64,000 nucleotides of DNA from assembly GCA_009789175.1 (NCBI GenBank), contig CP046866.1, positions 2,170,001 through 2,234,000 on the forward strand, given 5' to 3'. Source of the DNA: Salinibaculum litoreum (GTDB taxonomy: Archaea; Halobacteriota; Halobacteria; Halobacteriales; Haloarculaceae). The translations under genes were made by a program, and so were the position numbers. Numbering within the stretch: position 1 is the first letter of the stretch; each line of letters begins with the position of its first letter. The notes under the pieces were generated by a model. The model worked only from the letters and a program-made list of their open reading frames with translations, did no database searches and had not been told where the DNA came from. Positions 35,413 to 43,586 of this stretch are shown here, one piece after another.

Positions 35413-36482
35413 AGTATCACCAGTTCCTGTTCGATTGCGTCCGGTTCGAGGCCGGCCTCTCGTCCGCGTGCGATGGCCCGGATGTTGTCGACCTCGCGCT
35501 CCTTGGCGAGGATGTAGGACAGGACCGGACAGACCGACAGCGGGTACCGGTTCGAGAGTCGGTCGGCGTACTCCAGAAGCGCCGCATCCAGTGCGTGCTC
35601 GAACTCGATGAGTGCGTCGGCATCGGCCAAGTCGTCGAGCGCATCGTCGAGGTCCTCGCCGTAGGTACTCTCACGGATGTGCTCGACTAGCTGGTCCAGG
35701 CTGCCGACGAGCTGGTTCATCTCCTCCGCATCGAACAGCCGTCCCCCGTCGATGAAATACTCCGATGGGTCGATGTCCGCACCGCTTCGAGCGATACGAA
35801 GCGCGTTGCGGAGGTTCCGGAAGTCGACTTCGCCACGGAGGAATTCGAGGTACAGGCCAGTCGCCGAGTCGCTCTCGACGTTCGTCGGGAGGCCGGCCAG
35901 CAGCGTCTCGTAGAACGCCCGGTCCGCAGCGTTTTCGAGTGCGACCAGCGTGCCGGTGTCCTCGTAGTCTTCGAGTGCTGCAGTCAGTTCCTCCTCGAAC
36001 ATGGTGTTCGAGAGTACGTCGACGACTTCGGCGATTTCCTCGGCGGCCAGCAACTGCTCGAGTTCGCGGTCGGAAAACTCGCCGGCCCGGATGAGGTCGT
36101 CTTCGATCTCTTCCCGGTCCGCACCGGAGTAGAGCCCACGAAGAATCGTCTTCACGTTCCACGCGTCGAACTTCCGGAGGTATCGTGCAACGAGGTCGTA
36201 CAGTCGCCCGTCACACCACTCCAGAAGGTCGTCGAAGTGCTTGGCCAGGTTGCGGTTCAGCGCGTACTCGACGAGGTCGACGCCGCTGTACCGGGAGCCG
36301 AGCGCGTTCATCTCCGACTCGTACTCGGTCTCCTCCATGAATCGGGCGATTTCGGCAGTGCCCATCCGGACGAGCTTCCGGTAGTCGTCGTCGTCGAAAA
36401 GCGACGCCTGCCGCGACCGGATTCGCGCAATTACGTACTCGTAATTGCTTGCGCCCTGATTCTGTTCGGTAAGCGTGTTCAT
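35409..36482 (-). CDS. atpC: A-type ATP synthase subunit C
   Basis: 357 residues, helical socket that joins the central stalk to the rotor ring. NYEYVIARIRSRQASLFDDDDYRKLVRM is the conserved N-terminus; three similar helical domains follow (DVVARYLRKFDAWNVK-type, EFLRGEVDFRNLRNALRIAR). Start at 36482 (MNTLTEQNQ), overlapping the atpE stop by 4 nt. A longer frame to 36530 would run into atpE. Confidence 0.93.
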   Translation of the reverse strand: MNTLTEQNQGASNYEYVIARIRSRQASLFDDDDYRKLVRMGTAEIARFMEETEYESEMNALGSRYSGVDLVEYALNRNLAKHFDDLLEWCDGRLYDLVARYLRKFDAWNVKTILRGLYSGADREEIEDDLIRAGEFSDRELEQLLAAEEIAEVVDVLSNTMFEEELTAALEDYEDTGTLVALENAADRAFYETLLAGLPTNVESDSATGLYLEFLRGEVDFRNLRNALRIARSGADIDPSEYFIDGGRLFDAEEMNQLVGSLDQLVEHIRESTYGEDLDDALDDLADADALIEFEHALDAALLEYADRLSNRYPLSVCPVLSYILAKEREVDNIRAIARGREAGLEPDAIEQELVIL

Positions 36483-37060
36483 TGGTCTTCGAATAGCTGT
36501 TCGCTGATTTCGCGGAGGTTGTCCTCCCACACCTCCTCGAGGATGGAGTCGAACGTGTTCTTCACGCGAACACGGGACTGCTCGCTCTCGGCGACCACGC
36601 CGCCGAGGCAGTCGTACTCGCCAGCATACTCGAAGCCGTCGTACTCCTCGAGAATCGACTCGAGCAGGTCCTGGTCGTCGGCACGACCGTAGACCGCGAC
36701 ATCGTCGTCCTCGTCGAACTCCTCGGCTGCGGCATCGAGGAGCGCCCGAGTCAGCTCTTCGCGACCATCATCGAGGTCAGCAATCGATGCCTCGACATCG
36801 GAACGAACATCCTGCAGGATGTCGCGCTTGGCTTCGAGGCGGCTCTGTTTGGCTTCCAGTTTTGCACTGGAGAGTTTCTGTTCGCGCTCCTGCTCTATCG
36901 TCCGCTCGACTTCCTGCTCGCGTTGTTCGCGGATGTCCTCGGCATCGTCTTTTGCCTCCGCGAGTATCTCTTCGGCCTCCGCGTCGGCCTCGTCGCGTAT
37001 CTCTTCCGCACGCGCGCGCGCTTCGTCTCGGATGTCCTCTACGACTGTATCGAGGCTCAT
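36479..37060 (-). CDS. atpE: A-type ATP synthase subunit E
   Basis: 193 residues, peripheral stalk. The first 110 residues are a charged coiled coil (VVEDIRDEARARAEEIRDEA ...) and the C-terminus is the globular head-binding domain (EEFDEDDDVAVYGRADDQDLLESIL, YAGEYDCLGGVV). Pairs with subunit H. Begins 24 nt after atpK. Confidence 0.94.
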   Translation of the reverse strand: MSLDTVVEDIRDEARARAEEIRDEADAEAEEILAEAKDDAEDIREQREQEVERTIEQEREQKLSSAKLEAKQSRLEAKRDILQDVRSDVEASIADLDDGREELTRALLDAAAEEFDEDDDVAVYGRADDQDLLESILEEYDGFEYAGEYDCLGGVVAESEQSRVRVKNTFDSILEEVWEDNLREISEQLFEDQ

Positions 37061-37084
37061 GAATGATATACGAGAAGGGGGCGC

Positions 37085-37357
37085 TTACAGCGTGAGGAAC
37101 ACGACGACCAGTGCAAGAATGACGAGTGTTTCCGGCAGGACCGTAAGAATCAGGCCCCGACCGAACATGTCGCCGTCTTCAGCTGTTGCGCCAACAGCCG
37201 CGGATCCGATACCACGTTCTGCGTAGCCAGCACCGAGCGCGGCCAGACCAACTGCCAGCGCTGCGGCGGCAGTTGCCGGGATCGCGGGTTCTGCAGAGAC
37301 TGCTCCTTGGGTTGCGTTAGCCAGTACGACGCTCATAGTAGTTGCGAGTGCACTCAT
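37085..37357 (-). CDS. atpK: A-type ATP synthase subunit K (proteolipid ring)
   Basis: 90 residues, two transmembrane helices forming the rotor ring. Helix 1 is AAAALAVGLAALGAGYAERGIGSAAVGATAEDGDMFGRG and helix 2 LILTVLPETLVILALVVVFLTL; the Glu in LPETLVIL is the proton-carrying carboxylate. The start at 37357 (MSALATTMS) is preferred over an upstream TTG. The precursor is slightly long, with a cleavable-looking N-terminal segment (TMSVVLANATQGAVSAEP) seen in other haloarchaeal proteolipids. Separated from atpI by 212 nt with a possible extra promoter. Confidence 0.93.
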   Translation of the reverse strand: MSALATTMSVVLANATQGAVSAEPAIPATAAAALAVGLAALGAGYAERGIGSAAVGATAEDGDMFGRGLILTVLPETLVILALVVVFLTL

Positions 37358-37413
37358 AATTTTGTAGTCCTCAGGTTGCTCGGTTTCGTACAAGCCTATC
37401 TCGCCCCACCACA

Positions 37414-37423
37414 GTCATAAAAC
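37414..37423 (-). promoter_or_regulatory. possible internal promoter before atpK
   Basis: On the minus strand GTTTTATGAC lies about 60 nt before the atpK ATG, giving a transcription start near 37390 and a leader of about 33 nt with GAGGA as ribosome site. It would boost the proteolipid, which is needed in many copies per enzyme. The 212-nt gap is unusual inside an otherwise tight operon. Confidence 0.4.
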
Positions 37424-37569
37424 TTCCCAAAACACTTCGTCAGATGGCGTTTCAGACGGTTTAGCGGCCCTCTCGCCAATGGTTGTGAACTGATACCAGC
37501 CGCCGTCCCCTGGAAGCGCCAGCGTCGCCACTACCCACGAAGGAAATGAGAAGAACGCGAACCGCGGAG

Positions 37570-39831
37570 TTACTCGCTGGTGTACTCGCGCTCGTGGCCG
37601 AAGGGCGAATACGGCTTGCCGCCGCCCTCGTAGAATTTGCCGAAGAACTCGACGTACTCGAGACGGACGGCCTGCAGACCGGCCGAGGTAATCCCCAGCA
37701 CGAGGACCAGCAGGTGACCCAGCACGAGAACGAGGACACCGGCGATGACACCGCCGATGAGCGCCGCCGCGCCCTCGCCGTTGACGAGGCCGCTGAAGAC
37801 GACGTAATCGGGGTTCGGCGCTTCGTTCATGAAGAAGATGAAGTGGAACTCACCGTCGTGGAGCGTCGCTCCGAACACGAGCAGATTGACCGCCAGTGCC
37901 ATGCCGGCCTTTGCCAGCAGGACGGCCGCAATCCGCGTGTAGGAGATGACGTGACCGAACGTCTCGGTGATGGACTCGATGAGACCGATGCCACCCTCGG
38001 CGTAGATGATCAGTCCCAGTCCGAGGAAGGTCCCGAGCAGGGCGGGGTCGACGATGAGGTCGAAGCCACCGGCCGGGATGGTGAACAGCCCGACGCGCTC
38101 GAAGCCGGTGAACCCAAGCGGCAGTGCGACGTGTTCGATGACCTCACCGGTCACCGGGTTGGTCGCGCCCTCCGTGGCGAACACTTCCCACATGAAGTCG
38201 GGTTTCGCGTTCGTGGCAGTGCGGGTGAAGACCCACACCCAGAGGCTGACGGTCATGAGAATCCACGACCCGCTCTCCAGGAGTGCCGTCCCGACGCCGT
38301 GGTCGAGGTTGTTGACGAAGTCGAAGATGCGTCCGACGACCAGATGCAGGACGCCGGCGATAGCGCTAATCAGCAGCCACGCGTAGGCGTAGTAGACGTA
38401 GTGTGGCTGGAGTCCCTTGTGGATCGGCGGCCCTGACATGCCGAGGCCGTTCTCCCAGACGATGACACCCAACTGGTGGAGTCCGAAGAACTCACCGTAG
38501 AGTACACCGAAAATGGCCGTGAACGCACCGGCCCAGATACCGACACCGCCGAGACTCTTCACGATATCGCTGTCGAAGGACTGGACGAGCCAGTAGCCGA
38601 TACCCATGTAGAGAAGTCCGTATCCGAGGTCCCCGATCATGAATCCGAAGAAGGCCGGGAACGTCAGGAACAGGATAAGCGTCGGGTCCAGTTCCGAGTA
38701 CTTCGGTCGGTTGATGACCTCGACGAGCGCCTCGAAGGGCTTGACCGGACCGGAGTTGCTCTGGATGACCGGCGGGCTATCCGCACCCATCGTGACGGTC
38801 CCGCCGTCGGCGCGTGCTTCCTGGTCGCCGCCGTCGGCAGCGGCCGGCTGACCGCCCGGTTCGCCGCCCTGTTCGATCTCTTCGTGGTCGACGACGTGGC
38901 CGTCGTCGTCGTACTCGGCCTGTTCGAGTTCGGCGACCTCGACGTGGTCACCGACCTCGTTACGGAGTGCCTGTTCGAACCCGGACACCTCCTCAGATGG
39001 AATCCATCCCTCGGCGACGAAGGCGTTTTCCGAGGTTGCAAACGTCAGGGGAGCCTCACGTTTCTGGACCTCGATGGAGAGTTCTTCCTCGGCAGCGAGC
39101 AGGAAGCTCCCGTATTCGAGGCGGGCGTCTTCGAGGTCCTCCTCGACGGTGGTGAACTTCGATTCGAGTTGCTGCTCGCGGTGGCGGAGTTCTTCGAGGT
39201 ACTCGCTCGGGTCGCCGTCGCCCTCGGGGATTTCGAGTGCGGTAAAGGTCGCCTCGACGAGTGCGTCCTGCAGCGTGTCGCTGTCGGTGTAGGCGAAGAC
39301 GGCGACGGTTCCGTTCGAGTCGAAGACCTCGTAGGTCTCGATGTCGCTCGCGGAGAGTGCCTCGCGCACCGTGTCGGGGTCGCCTTCGCCGACGCGGACG
39401 GCGAGCGAGTCGTACCCGCGAAGCAGGTCGAGGTCGATACCGAGGTCGACGAACGGCTCCATCGTGTCGATCTGTTCCTCGACGCTGCGCAGCTCGTCGC
39501 GCAGTTCCTCACGCCGGTCGTCCAGGTCGTTGACTTCCGTGCGAATCTCCTCGAGCTGGTCGTCGAGTGCCTCGCCGGTAACGATCTGATTGTTCGGCCC
39601 GGCGTCCTCCTCGGTCACGTCGAGGATGGATTTCAGGGAGCGGACCGTGACGAGCTTCTCGGATGCCTCGTCGGCACCGGTCTGTGGGTCACCCGGCTCG
39701 AACCCCTCCCAGGAGCCGTCATACTCGGTGACGTGCAGGAGTTGGAGGTCGTGCACCGTCTCGATGACATCGTCGATGACGCGTTTGGACCCCGTCACCG
39801 AGACGCGGCTCATCCGCTCAGGTCTGAGCAT
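37570..39831 (-). CDS. atpI: A-type ATP synthase subunit I
   Basis: 753 residues, the membrane subunit a equivalent forming the proton half-channels. The N-terminal about 370 residues are cytoplasmic coiled coil and alpha/beta (SRVSVTGSKRVIDDVIETVHDLQLLHVTEYDG); the C-terminal half has seven or eight transmembrane helices (ILFLTFPAFFGFMIGDLGYG, GIWAGAFTAIFGVLYGEFFG, ETFGHVISYTRIAAVLLAKAGMA with the essential Arg in SYTRIAAV). An acidic, Gly-rich insert near residue 310-345 (VVDHEEIEQGGEPGGQPAAA) is haloarchaeal decoration. Overlaps atpH by 14 nt. Confidence 0.95.
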   Translation of the reverse strand: MLRPERMSRVSVTGSKRVIDDVIETVHDLQLLHVTEYDGSWEGFEPGDPQTGADEASEKLVTVRSLKSILDVTEEDAGPNNQIVTGEALDDQLEEIRTEVNDLDDRREELRDELRSVEEQIDTMEPFVDLGIDLDLLRGYDSLAVRVGEGDPDTVREALSASDIETYEVFDSNGTVAVFAYTDSDTLQDALVEATFTALEIPEGDGDPSEYLEELRHREQQLESKFTTVEEDLEDARLEYGSFLLAAEEELSIEVQKREAPLTFATSENAFVAEGWIPSEEVSGFEQALRNEVGDHVEVAELEQAEYDDDGHVVDHEEIEQGGEPGGQPAAADGGDQEARADGGTVTMGADSPPVIQSNSGPVKPFEALVEVINRPKYSELDPTLILFLTFPAFFGFMIGDLGYGLLYMGIGYWLVQSFDSDIVKSLGGVGIWAGAFTAIFGVLYGEFFGLHQLGVIVWENGLGMSGPPIHKGLQPHYVYYAYAWLLISAIAGVLHLVVGRIFDFVNNLDHGVGTALLESGSWILMTVSLWVWVFTRTATNAKPDFMWEVFATEGATNPVTGEVIEHVALPLGFTGFERVGLFTIPAGGFDLIVDPALLGTFLGLGLIIYAEGGIGLIESITETFGHVISYTRIAAVLLAKAGMALAVNLLVFGATLHDGEFHFIFFMNEAPNPDYVVFSGLVNGEGAAALIGGVIAGVLVLVLGHLLVLVLGITSAGLQAVRLEYVEFFGKFYEGGGKPYSPFGHEREYTSE

Positions 39832-40150
39832 GTACCGCCTCCTCGAAGAGTTCTGTCACGTACTCGGTCACGTTGTCAACGCGGCTGCTGGCCGCCGACT
39901 CCAGCGCGTCGCGTTCCTCGTTGCCCTCTTCGAGTATTTCACTGCGTGCTTCCTCGATTTCCTCGCGGGCCTCCTCGAGGCGCTGTTCGGCCTCGGCCGC
40001 GGCCTCTTCCTCGGCCTCGGTCCGGATCTGCTCGGCCTCCTCACGGGCCTCGCGAATCCGCTCGTCGGCCTCCTCTTTGGCCTCGGCGACGATGTCGTCG
40101 GCATCGCTCTCGGCGTCTTTGATTCGTTCGAGTACCTGTGTCTCTGGCAT
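39818..40150 (-). CDS. atpH: A-type ATP synthase subunit H
   Basis: 110 residues, peripheral-stalk coiled coil, almost all Ala/Glu/Arg in right-handed hendecad-like repeats (DDIVAEAKEEADERIREARE, EEAEQIRTEAEEEAAAEAEQ). First gene of the atp operon on the minus strand. Start at 40150 (MPETQVLERIKDAESDA). The ribosome site GAGGA directly precedes the ATG. Confidence 0.92.
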   Translation of the reverse strand: MPETQVLERIKDAESDADDIVAEAKEEADERIREAREEAEQIRTEAEEEAAAEAEQRLEEAREEIEEARSEILEEGNEERDALESAASSRVDNVTEYVTELFEEAVHAQT

Positions 40151-40209
40151 TCCTCAATCGTCTGAATGTACCACGAAGGCCTATTTCATAGTTGCGAAGC
40201 CTAACGGAG

Positions 40210-40234
40210 CGTGTGGGCGCGTCACGCCCACGCG
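40210..40234. promoter_or_regulatory. hairpin in the atpH / methyltransferase divergent promoter region
   Basis: Stem of 10 bp (one G-U) around GTGGGCG (40213-40219), loop CGTCA, CGCCCAC (40225-40231). It sits about 60 nt from the atpH start and about 65 nt from the methyltransferase start, in a 147-nt divergent gap. On the minus strand a TATA-like ACTATGAAATA (around 40187) precedes atpH. The stem could be an operator or a roadblock between the two promoters. Confidence 0.35.
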
Positions 40235-40297
40235 ACATTTGTTTTGTGGTGACCGGAAACCGGGGAATTATCACAGTACAATCCTAACTGCCGCCTA

Positions 40298-40918
40298 ATG
40301 GGCGTCCTCGAAAACAAGGCACGTGCACGGACCTTCTACAAGTACCTCTCGAAGGTCTACGACCGCATCAACCCCTTCATCTGGGACGAGGAGATGCGCG
40401 ACGAGGCCATCGAAATGCTGGACATCCAGCCCTCCGACCACGTGCTGGACGTGGGCTGTGGCACCGGCTTTGCCACCGAAGCGCTACTGACGAAAACGGA
40501 CAACGTCTACGGTCTCGACCAGAGTGCCCACCAGCTAGAGAAGGCCTACGCGAAATTCGGCAAGCGCGGCCCCGTTCGCTTTCACCGCGGGGACGCCGAA
40601 CGGCTCCCGTTTGCCGACGACAGTTTCGACGTGGTCTGGTCGTCGGGTTCCATCGAGTACTGGCCAAACCCCGTGGATGCACTCGAAGAACTCCGCCGTA
40701 TCACCAAGCCCGGCGGCCAGGTGCTCGTGGTCGGCCCGGACTATCCCAACAACACCGTCTTCCAGAAGATGGCCGACGCCATCATGCTGTTTTACGACGA
40801 GGAGGAGGCCGACCGGATGTTCACCCAGGCCGGCTACCAGAATTTCGAACACCACATCCAGCAATCCCGACCCGGCAGCCCCCGGGCAATCACGACCGTC
40901 GCTCAGGTTCCCGAGTGA
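40298..40918 (+). CDS. SAM-dependent methyltransferase, MPBQ/quinone type
   Basis: 206 residues, class I Rossmann methyltransferase. Motif I VLDVGCGTGFATE, DAERLPFADDSFDVVWSSGSIEYW, and GGQVLVVGPDYPNNTVFQKM are present. The N-terminus FYKYLSKVYDRINPFIWDEEMRDEAI is like plant/cyanobacterial 2-methyl-6-phytylbenzoquinol methyltransferase and related menaquinone methylases. A role in menaquinone or another prenylquinone is plausible, which would suit its place next to the ATP synthase. It diverges from atpH. Confidence 0.82.
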   Translation: MGVLENKARARTFYKYLSKVYDRINPFIWDEEMRDEAIEMLDIQPSDHVLDVGCGTGFATEALLTKTDNVYGLDQSAHQLEKAYAKFGKRGPVRFHRGDAERLPFADDSFDVVWSSGSIEYWPNPVDALEELRRITKPGGQVLVVGPDYPNNTVFQKMADAIMLFYDEEEADRMFTQAGYQNFEHHIQQSRPGSPRAITTVAQVPE

Positions 40919-40957
40919 CGGGCAACCGACCGACGGGCTCGTATTCCGGCGCTCGCG

Positions 40958-42208
40958 TTATCTGAAGAAGTAGCCACGGCCCAGCGCGACACGCTCGCCG
41001 CCACTGCGGACAGTCATCTCGAAGGGGCCGGCAGGCCGGACGGTCCAGAGGGTCCCGTCTGCGCCGGTCGTGGTGACGCGTTTCCCGTCGACGAGTACGG
41101 TGCCGTTCAGTAACTCGCCAGACTCGTTGTCCCGCACCACCACCTTCATCGGGCCGGTTTCGGTGGTCGTCGTGACGGTAACGTTCAGCGACGCGTTCTG
41201 TCTCGTGATGGTGTTGTAGACGGGAACGGTGTCGGGAACGAGAGTCTGACTCTCGTGGAAGATGTCAGTTGTCGACCCGCTCAGGTAGGCACTCAGGCTC
41301 CCCTGGGGATGGGTCGCATCGAGCCGGTAGACGTCGGCACTCTTGCTGAGTCCAGGCTCGAACTGACTGCCGCCAGAGTAGACCCACGGATAGAGGTCCC
41401 GCACACGTTCGAAGGCGCCGGAGAAGTTGGTCGAGTCGTCGCCGCGGTATGCGCTGTGAACAGTCGCCTGCCGGTAGAAGCGGCCATCGTCGATAGCCGC
41501 GAGGACGAGCGTGTCGTCAACGCCGCCGACGTAGGCGACAATCGGGTCAGTGCGGCCGGTGGCCGACGCCGCCAGTCGGTCGGTCATGGGTGTCGGCAAG
41601 ACGATTAGCTCGGACTGGAGCGCAGCGATGCGGGCCTCCAGCGAGGGCGGGAGCGAGGTGGCCGGGTCGGACCGAATCCGGTCGCGAATCTGCTGGAGTG
41701 TGGCCTCCGACTGGCTCGCCTGGGCGTCGAGTCGCACCAGCCGGTCGACTAGCTGCTCCTGTGAGAGGGTTCCGTTGCTGTAGGCCCGAAACAACTCGGC
41801 CTGTGTTGCATCGAGGGCATCGACCTGCCGTTCGATGTCGTCGACCGTCGACTGTGCGACAGCGAGACGGGCTGTGGAGTCGGGACCAGCCCGCTCGTAG
41901 CGCGTCGAGAACGTTCTGGACTGGAACTCGCCATCGAGCCGTGATGCACTCGTACCCACGGCAGTCGCCACGTCGACGCTTTCGGTCGTGTAGCCCTGTC
42001 GAGTGGGGTCGGCCGAGGCCATGAGGTAGTTCGTGGAGTTGGGAACCTCGACCACGCGAGGTTGGGAATCGGTAGTGACGACCCGTGACGCACCGTCGTT
42101 GGCCGTTTCGGCGTCTATCATCGGTGGTCCGGCACTTGCGGCCACCCCGACCGCAAGCAGTGCACCCACCACCAGGAGGACGCCAACTAGCACGGACCTC
42201 GATGTCAT
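40958..42208 (-). CDS. secreted haloarchaeal protein of unknown function
   Basis: 416 residues. Signal peptide (MTSRSVLVGVLLVVGALLAVGVAASAG), then a mixed helical region about 75-200 (Arg/Gln-rich helices, AVAQSTVDDIERQVDALDAT), a beta-rich domain around 220-330 (DPIVAYVGGVDDTLVLAAID, FYRQATVHSAYRGDD), and a final Ig-like beta domain about 335-416 (VNVTVTTTTETGPMKVVVRD-type). No anchor at the C-terminus. Function unknown. It converges with the methyltransferase (39 nt apart) and diverges from the transmembrane HTH gene. Confidence 0.65.
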   Translation of the reverse strand: MTSRSVLVGVLLVVGALLAVGVAASAGPPMIDAETANDGASRVVTTDSQPRVVEVPNSTNYLMASADPTRQGYTTESVDVATAVGTSASRLDGEFQSRTFSTRYERAGPDSTARLAVAQSTVDDIERQVDALDATQAELFRAYSNGTLSQEQLVDRLVRLDAQASQSEATLQQIRDRIRSDPATSLPPSLEARIAALQSELIVLPTPMTDRLAASATGRTDPIVAYVGGVDDTLVLAAIDDGRFYRQATVHSAYRGDDSTNFSGAFERVRDLYPWVYSGGSQFEPGLSKSADVYRLDATHPQGSLSAYLSGSTTDIFHESQTLVPDTVPVYNTITRQNASLNVTVTTTTETGPMKVVVRDNESGELLNGTVLVDGKRVTTTGADGTLWTVRPAGPFEMTVRSGGERVALGRGYFFR

Positions 42209-42361
42209 CTACAGTTCCGTACCAGCCCCGAGTACAAAAATGAAGTCCCTTCTCCGGGACCATCGAGAGCGGCTGAGAGTTGTCGAGACGGTTTATGAAC
42301 GCGTGTAACGTTTTATCACCGGATGGAAAGGGTTTTGCCCTCGGGCGAAGCACTGGATGGT

Positions 42362-43525
42362 ATGCTCTCGGGGTCACGTGCGGTGCTGTTGCTCAGCCTG
42401 CTGTTGCTGAGTACGGTGGCTGCTGCCCCCGCCATCGCGGCGCTCGAACAGGCCGATAGCACCCCACAGACTGCCGACGACGACGCAGTGAGCCAGACGA
42501 TAGTCATCGACCTGCAGGAAAACGGTGACGCCCGGTGGACGATAACGAAAACCTACAACCTCACCTCGCGCAACGAGACGGAGGCCTTCGACGACCTCGC
42601 CAGCGACTTCGAGGACGGCGAGACCGACGACCTCGGGCTGCCTGCGTTCGAGTACGCCAGCCAACTGGCCAGTGAGTCGACCGGCCGTGAGATGACGATT
42701 ACGAACAGGAGCCGCCAGAGCGACAGAACCGGGACGGTGACCAACGGCACGGGAACGCTATCGATTTCGTTCACCTGGACATCGTTCGGACACGTCGAAG
42801 GTGACCAGTTCCACATTGACGACGTGTTCACGACGCGGCAGGGACCGTGGTTCGAACGGCTCGAACGGAACCAGCGGCTGGTCATCCAGCCGCCGGAAGG
42901 GTACGAGTTCTTCGACGCGCCGGTGCCCGTGACGCTGCGAAACGGAACCATCCAGTGGACGGGGCCAGCGGAGTTCGAGTCGAACTCGCTGAGTGCGACC
43001 TTCGAGAAGACAGACAACCAGCAACCGGCGAATAACGGGACCGGAACGCCGGGCGACGATGGGACAGACCAGGATACGTCGATACTGTGGGCTGGACTGA
43101 TAGTACTGGGACTGGGGACCGCCGCCCTCGCCGGCTACCTGCTTGTCCAGCAGGACGTGCTGGCGTTACCCGGCGAGGACGAGGAAGACGAAACGCCGGC
43201 CGTCCCGACGCCGGATGGCTCGACCGGAGCCGTCGTGGAAACGGGTGAGCCGGAGCACACATCCGATGCTGCAGACGATGCCGAAGAGGATGACGGTATC
43301 GACGAGGAACTGCTGAGCGACGAAGAACGCGTCGAGCGCCTGCTGGAAGACAACGGCGGGCGGATGAAACAGGCCAACATCGTCAAGGAGACGGGATGGT
43401 CGAACGCGAAGGTCTCACAGTTGCTCTCGGCCATGGAAGAGGAGGACCGCATCGACAAACTCCGCATCGGCCGGGAGAACCTCATTTCCTTCCCCGACGA
43501 GGACGTGACCGAGTTCGACGAGTGA
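42362..43525 (+). CDS. transmembrane winged-helix regulator
   Basis: 387 residues from the ATG at 42362 (an ATG at 42323 is possible). N-terminal signal anchor (AVLLLSLLLLSTVAAAPAIA), an extracytoplasmic beta domain about residues 35-215 (VSQTIVIDLQENGDARWTIT, SLSISFTWTSFGHVEGDQFH-type, with NxT/S sites), an N/T/G-rich stalk, and one transmembrane helix near 240-260 (ILWAGLIVLGLGTAALAGYL). A long acidic linker then leads to a C-terminal winged helix (VERLLEDNGGRMKQANIVKE, WSNAKVSQLLSAMEEEDRID). The wHTH faces the cytoplasm, so this is a one-component signal transducer of the haloarchaeal DUF7343/7345 type. Ligand and targets are unknown. Confidence 0.82.
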   Translation: MLSGSRAVLLLSLLLLSTVAAAPAIAALEQADSTPQTADDDAVSQTIVIDLQENGDARWTITKTYNLTSRNETEAFDDLASDFEDGETDDLGLPAFEYASQLASESTGREMTITNRSRQSDRTGTVTNGTGTLSISFTWTSFGHVEGDQFHIDDVFTTRQGPWFERLERNQRLVIQPPEGYEFFDAPVPVTLRNGTIQWTGPAEFESNSLSATFEKTDNQQPANNGTGTPGDDGTDQDTSILWAGLIVLGLGTAALAGYLLVQQDVLALPGEDEEDETPAVPTPDGSTGAVVETGEPEHTSDAADDAEEDDGIDEELLSDEERVERLLEDNGGRMKQANIVKETGWSNAKVSQLLSAMEEEDRIDKLRIGRENLISFPDEDVTEFDE

Positions 43526-43548
43526 CTTCTCGCAGCGCGGGAGTCTCG

Positions 43549-43560
43549 GAAAACGTTTTC
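43549..43560. promoter_or_regulatory. perfect palindrome upstream of etfB (candidate operator)
   Basis: GAAAACGTTTTC, a perfect 12-bp dyad, ends 26 nt before the etfB ATG (43587). It therefore overlaps the expected TATA/BRE position of a leaderless transcript. The gap between the upstream wHTH gene and etfB is 61 nt. Confidence 0.45.
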
Positions 43561-43586
43561 GGCCTTGCCGACGCAGACCACCATGT

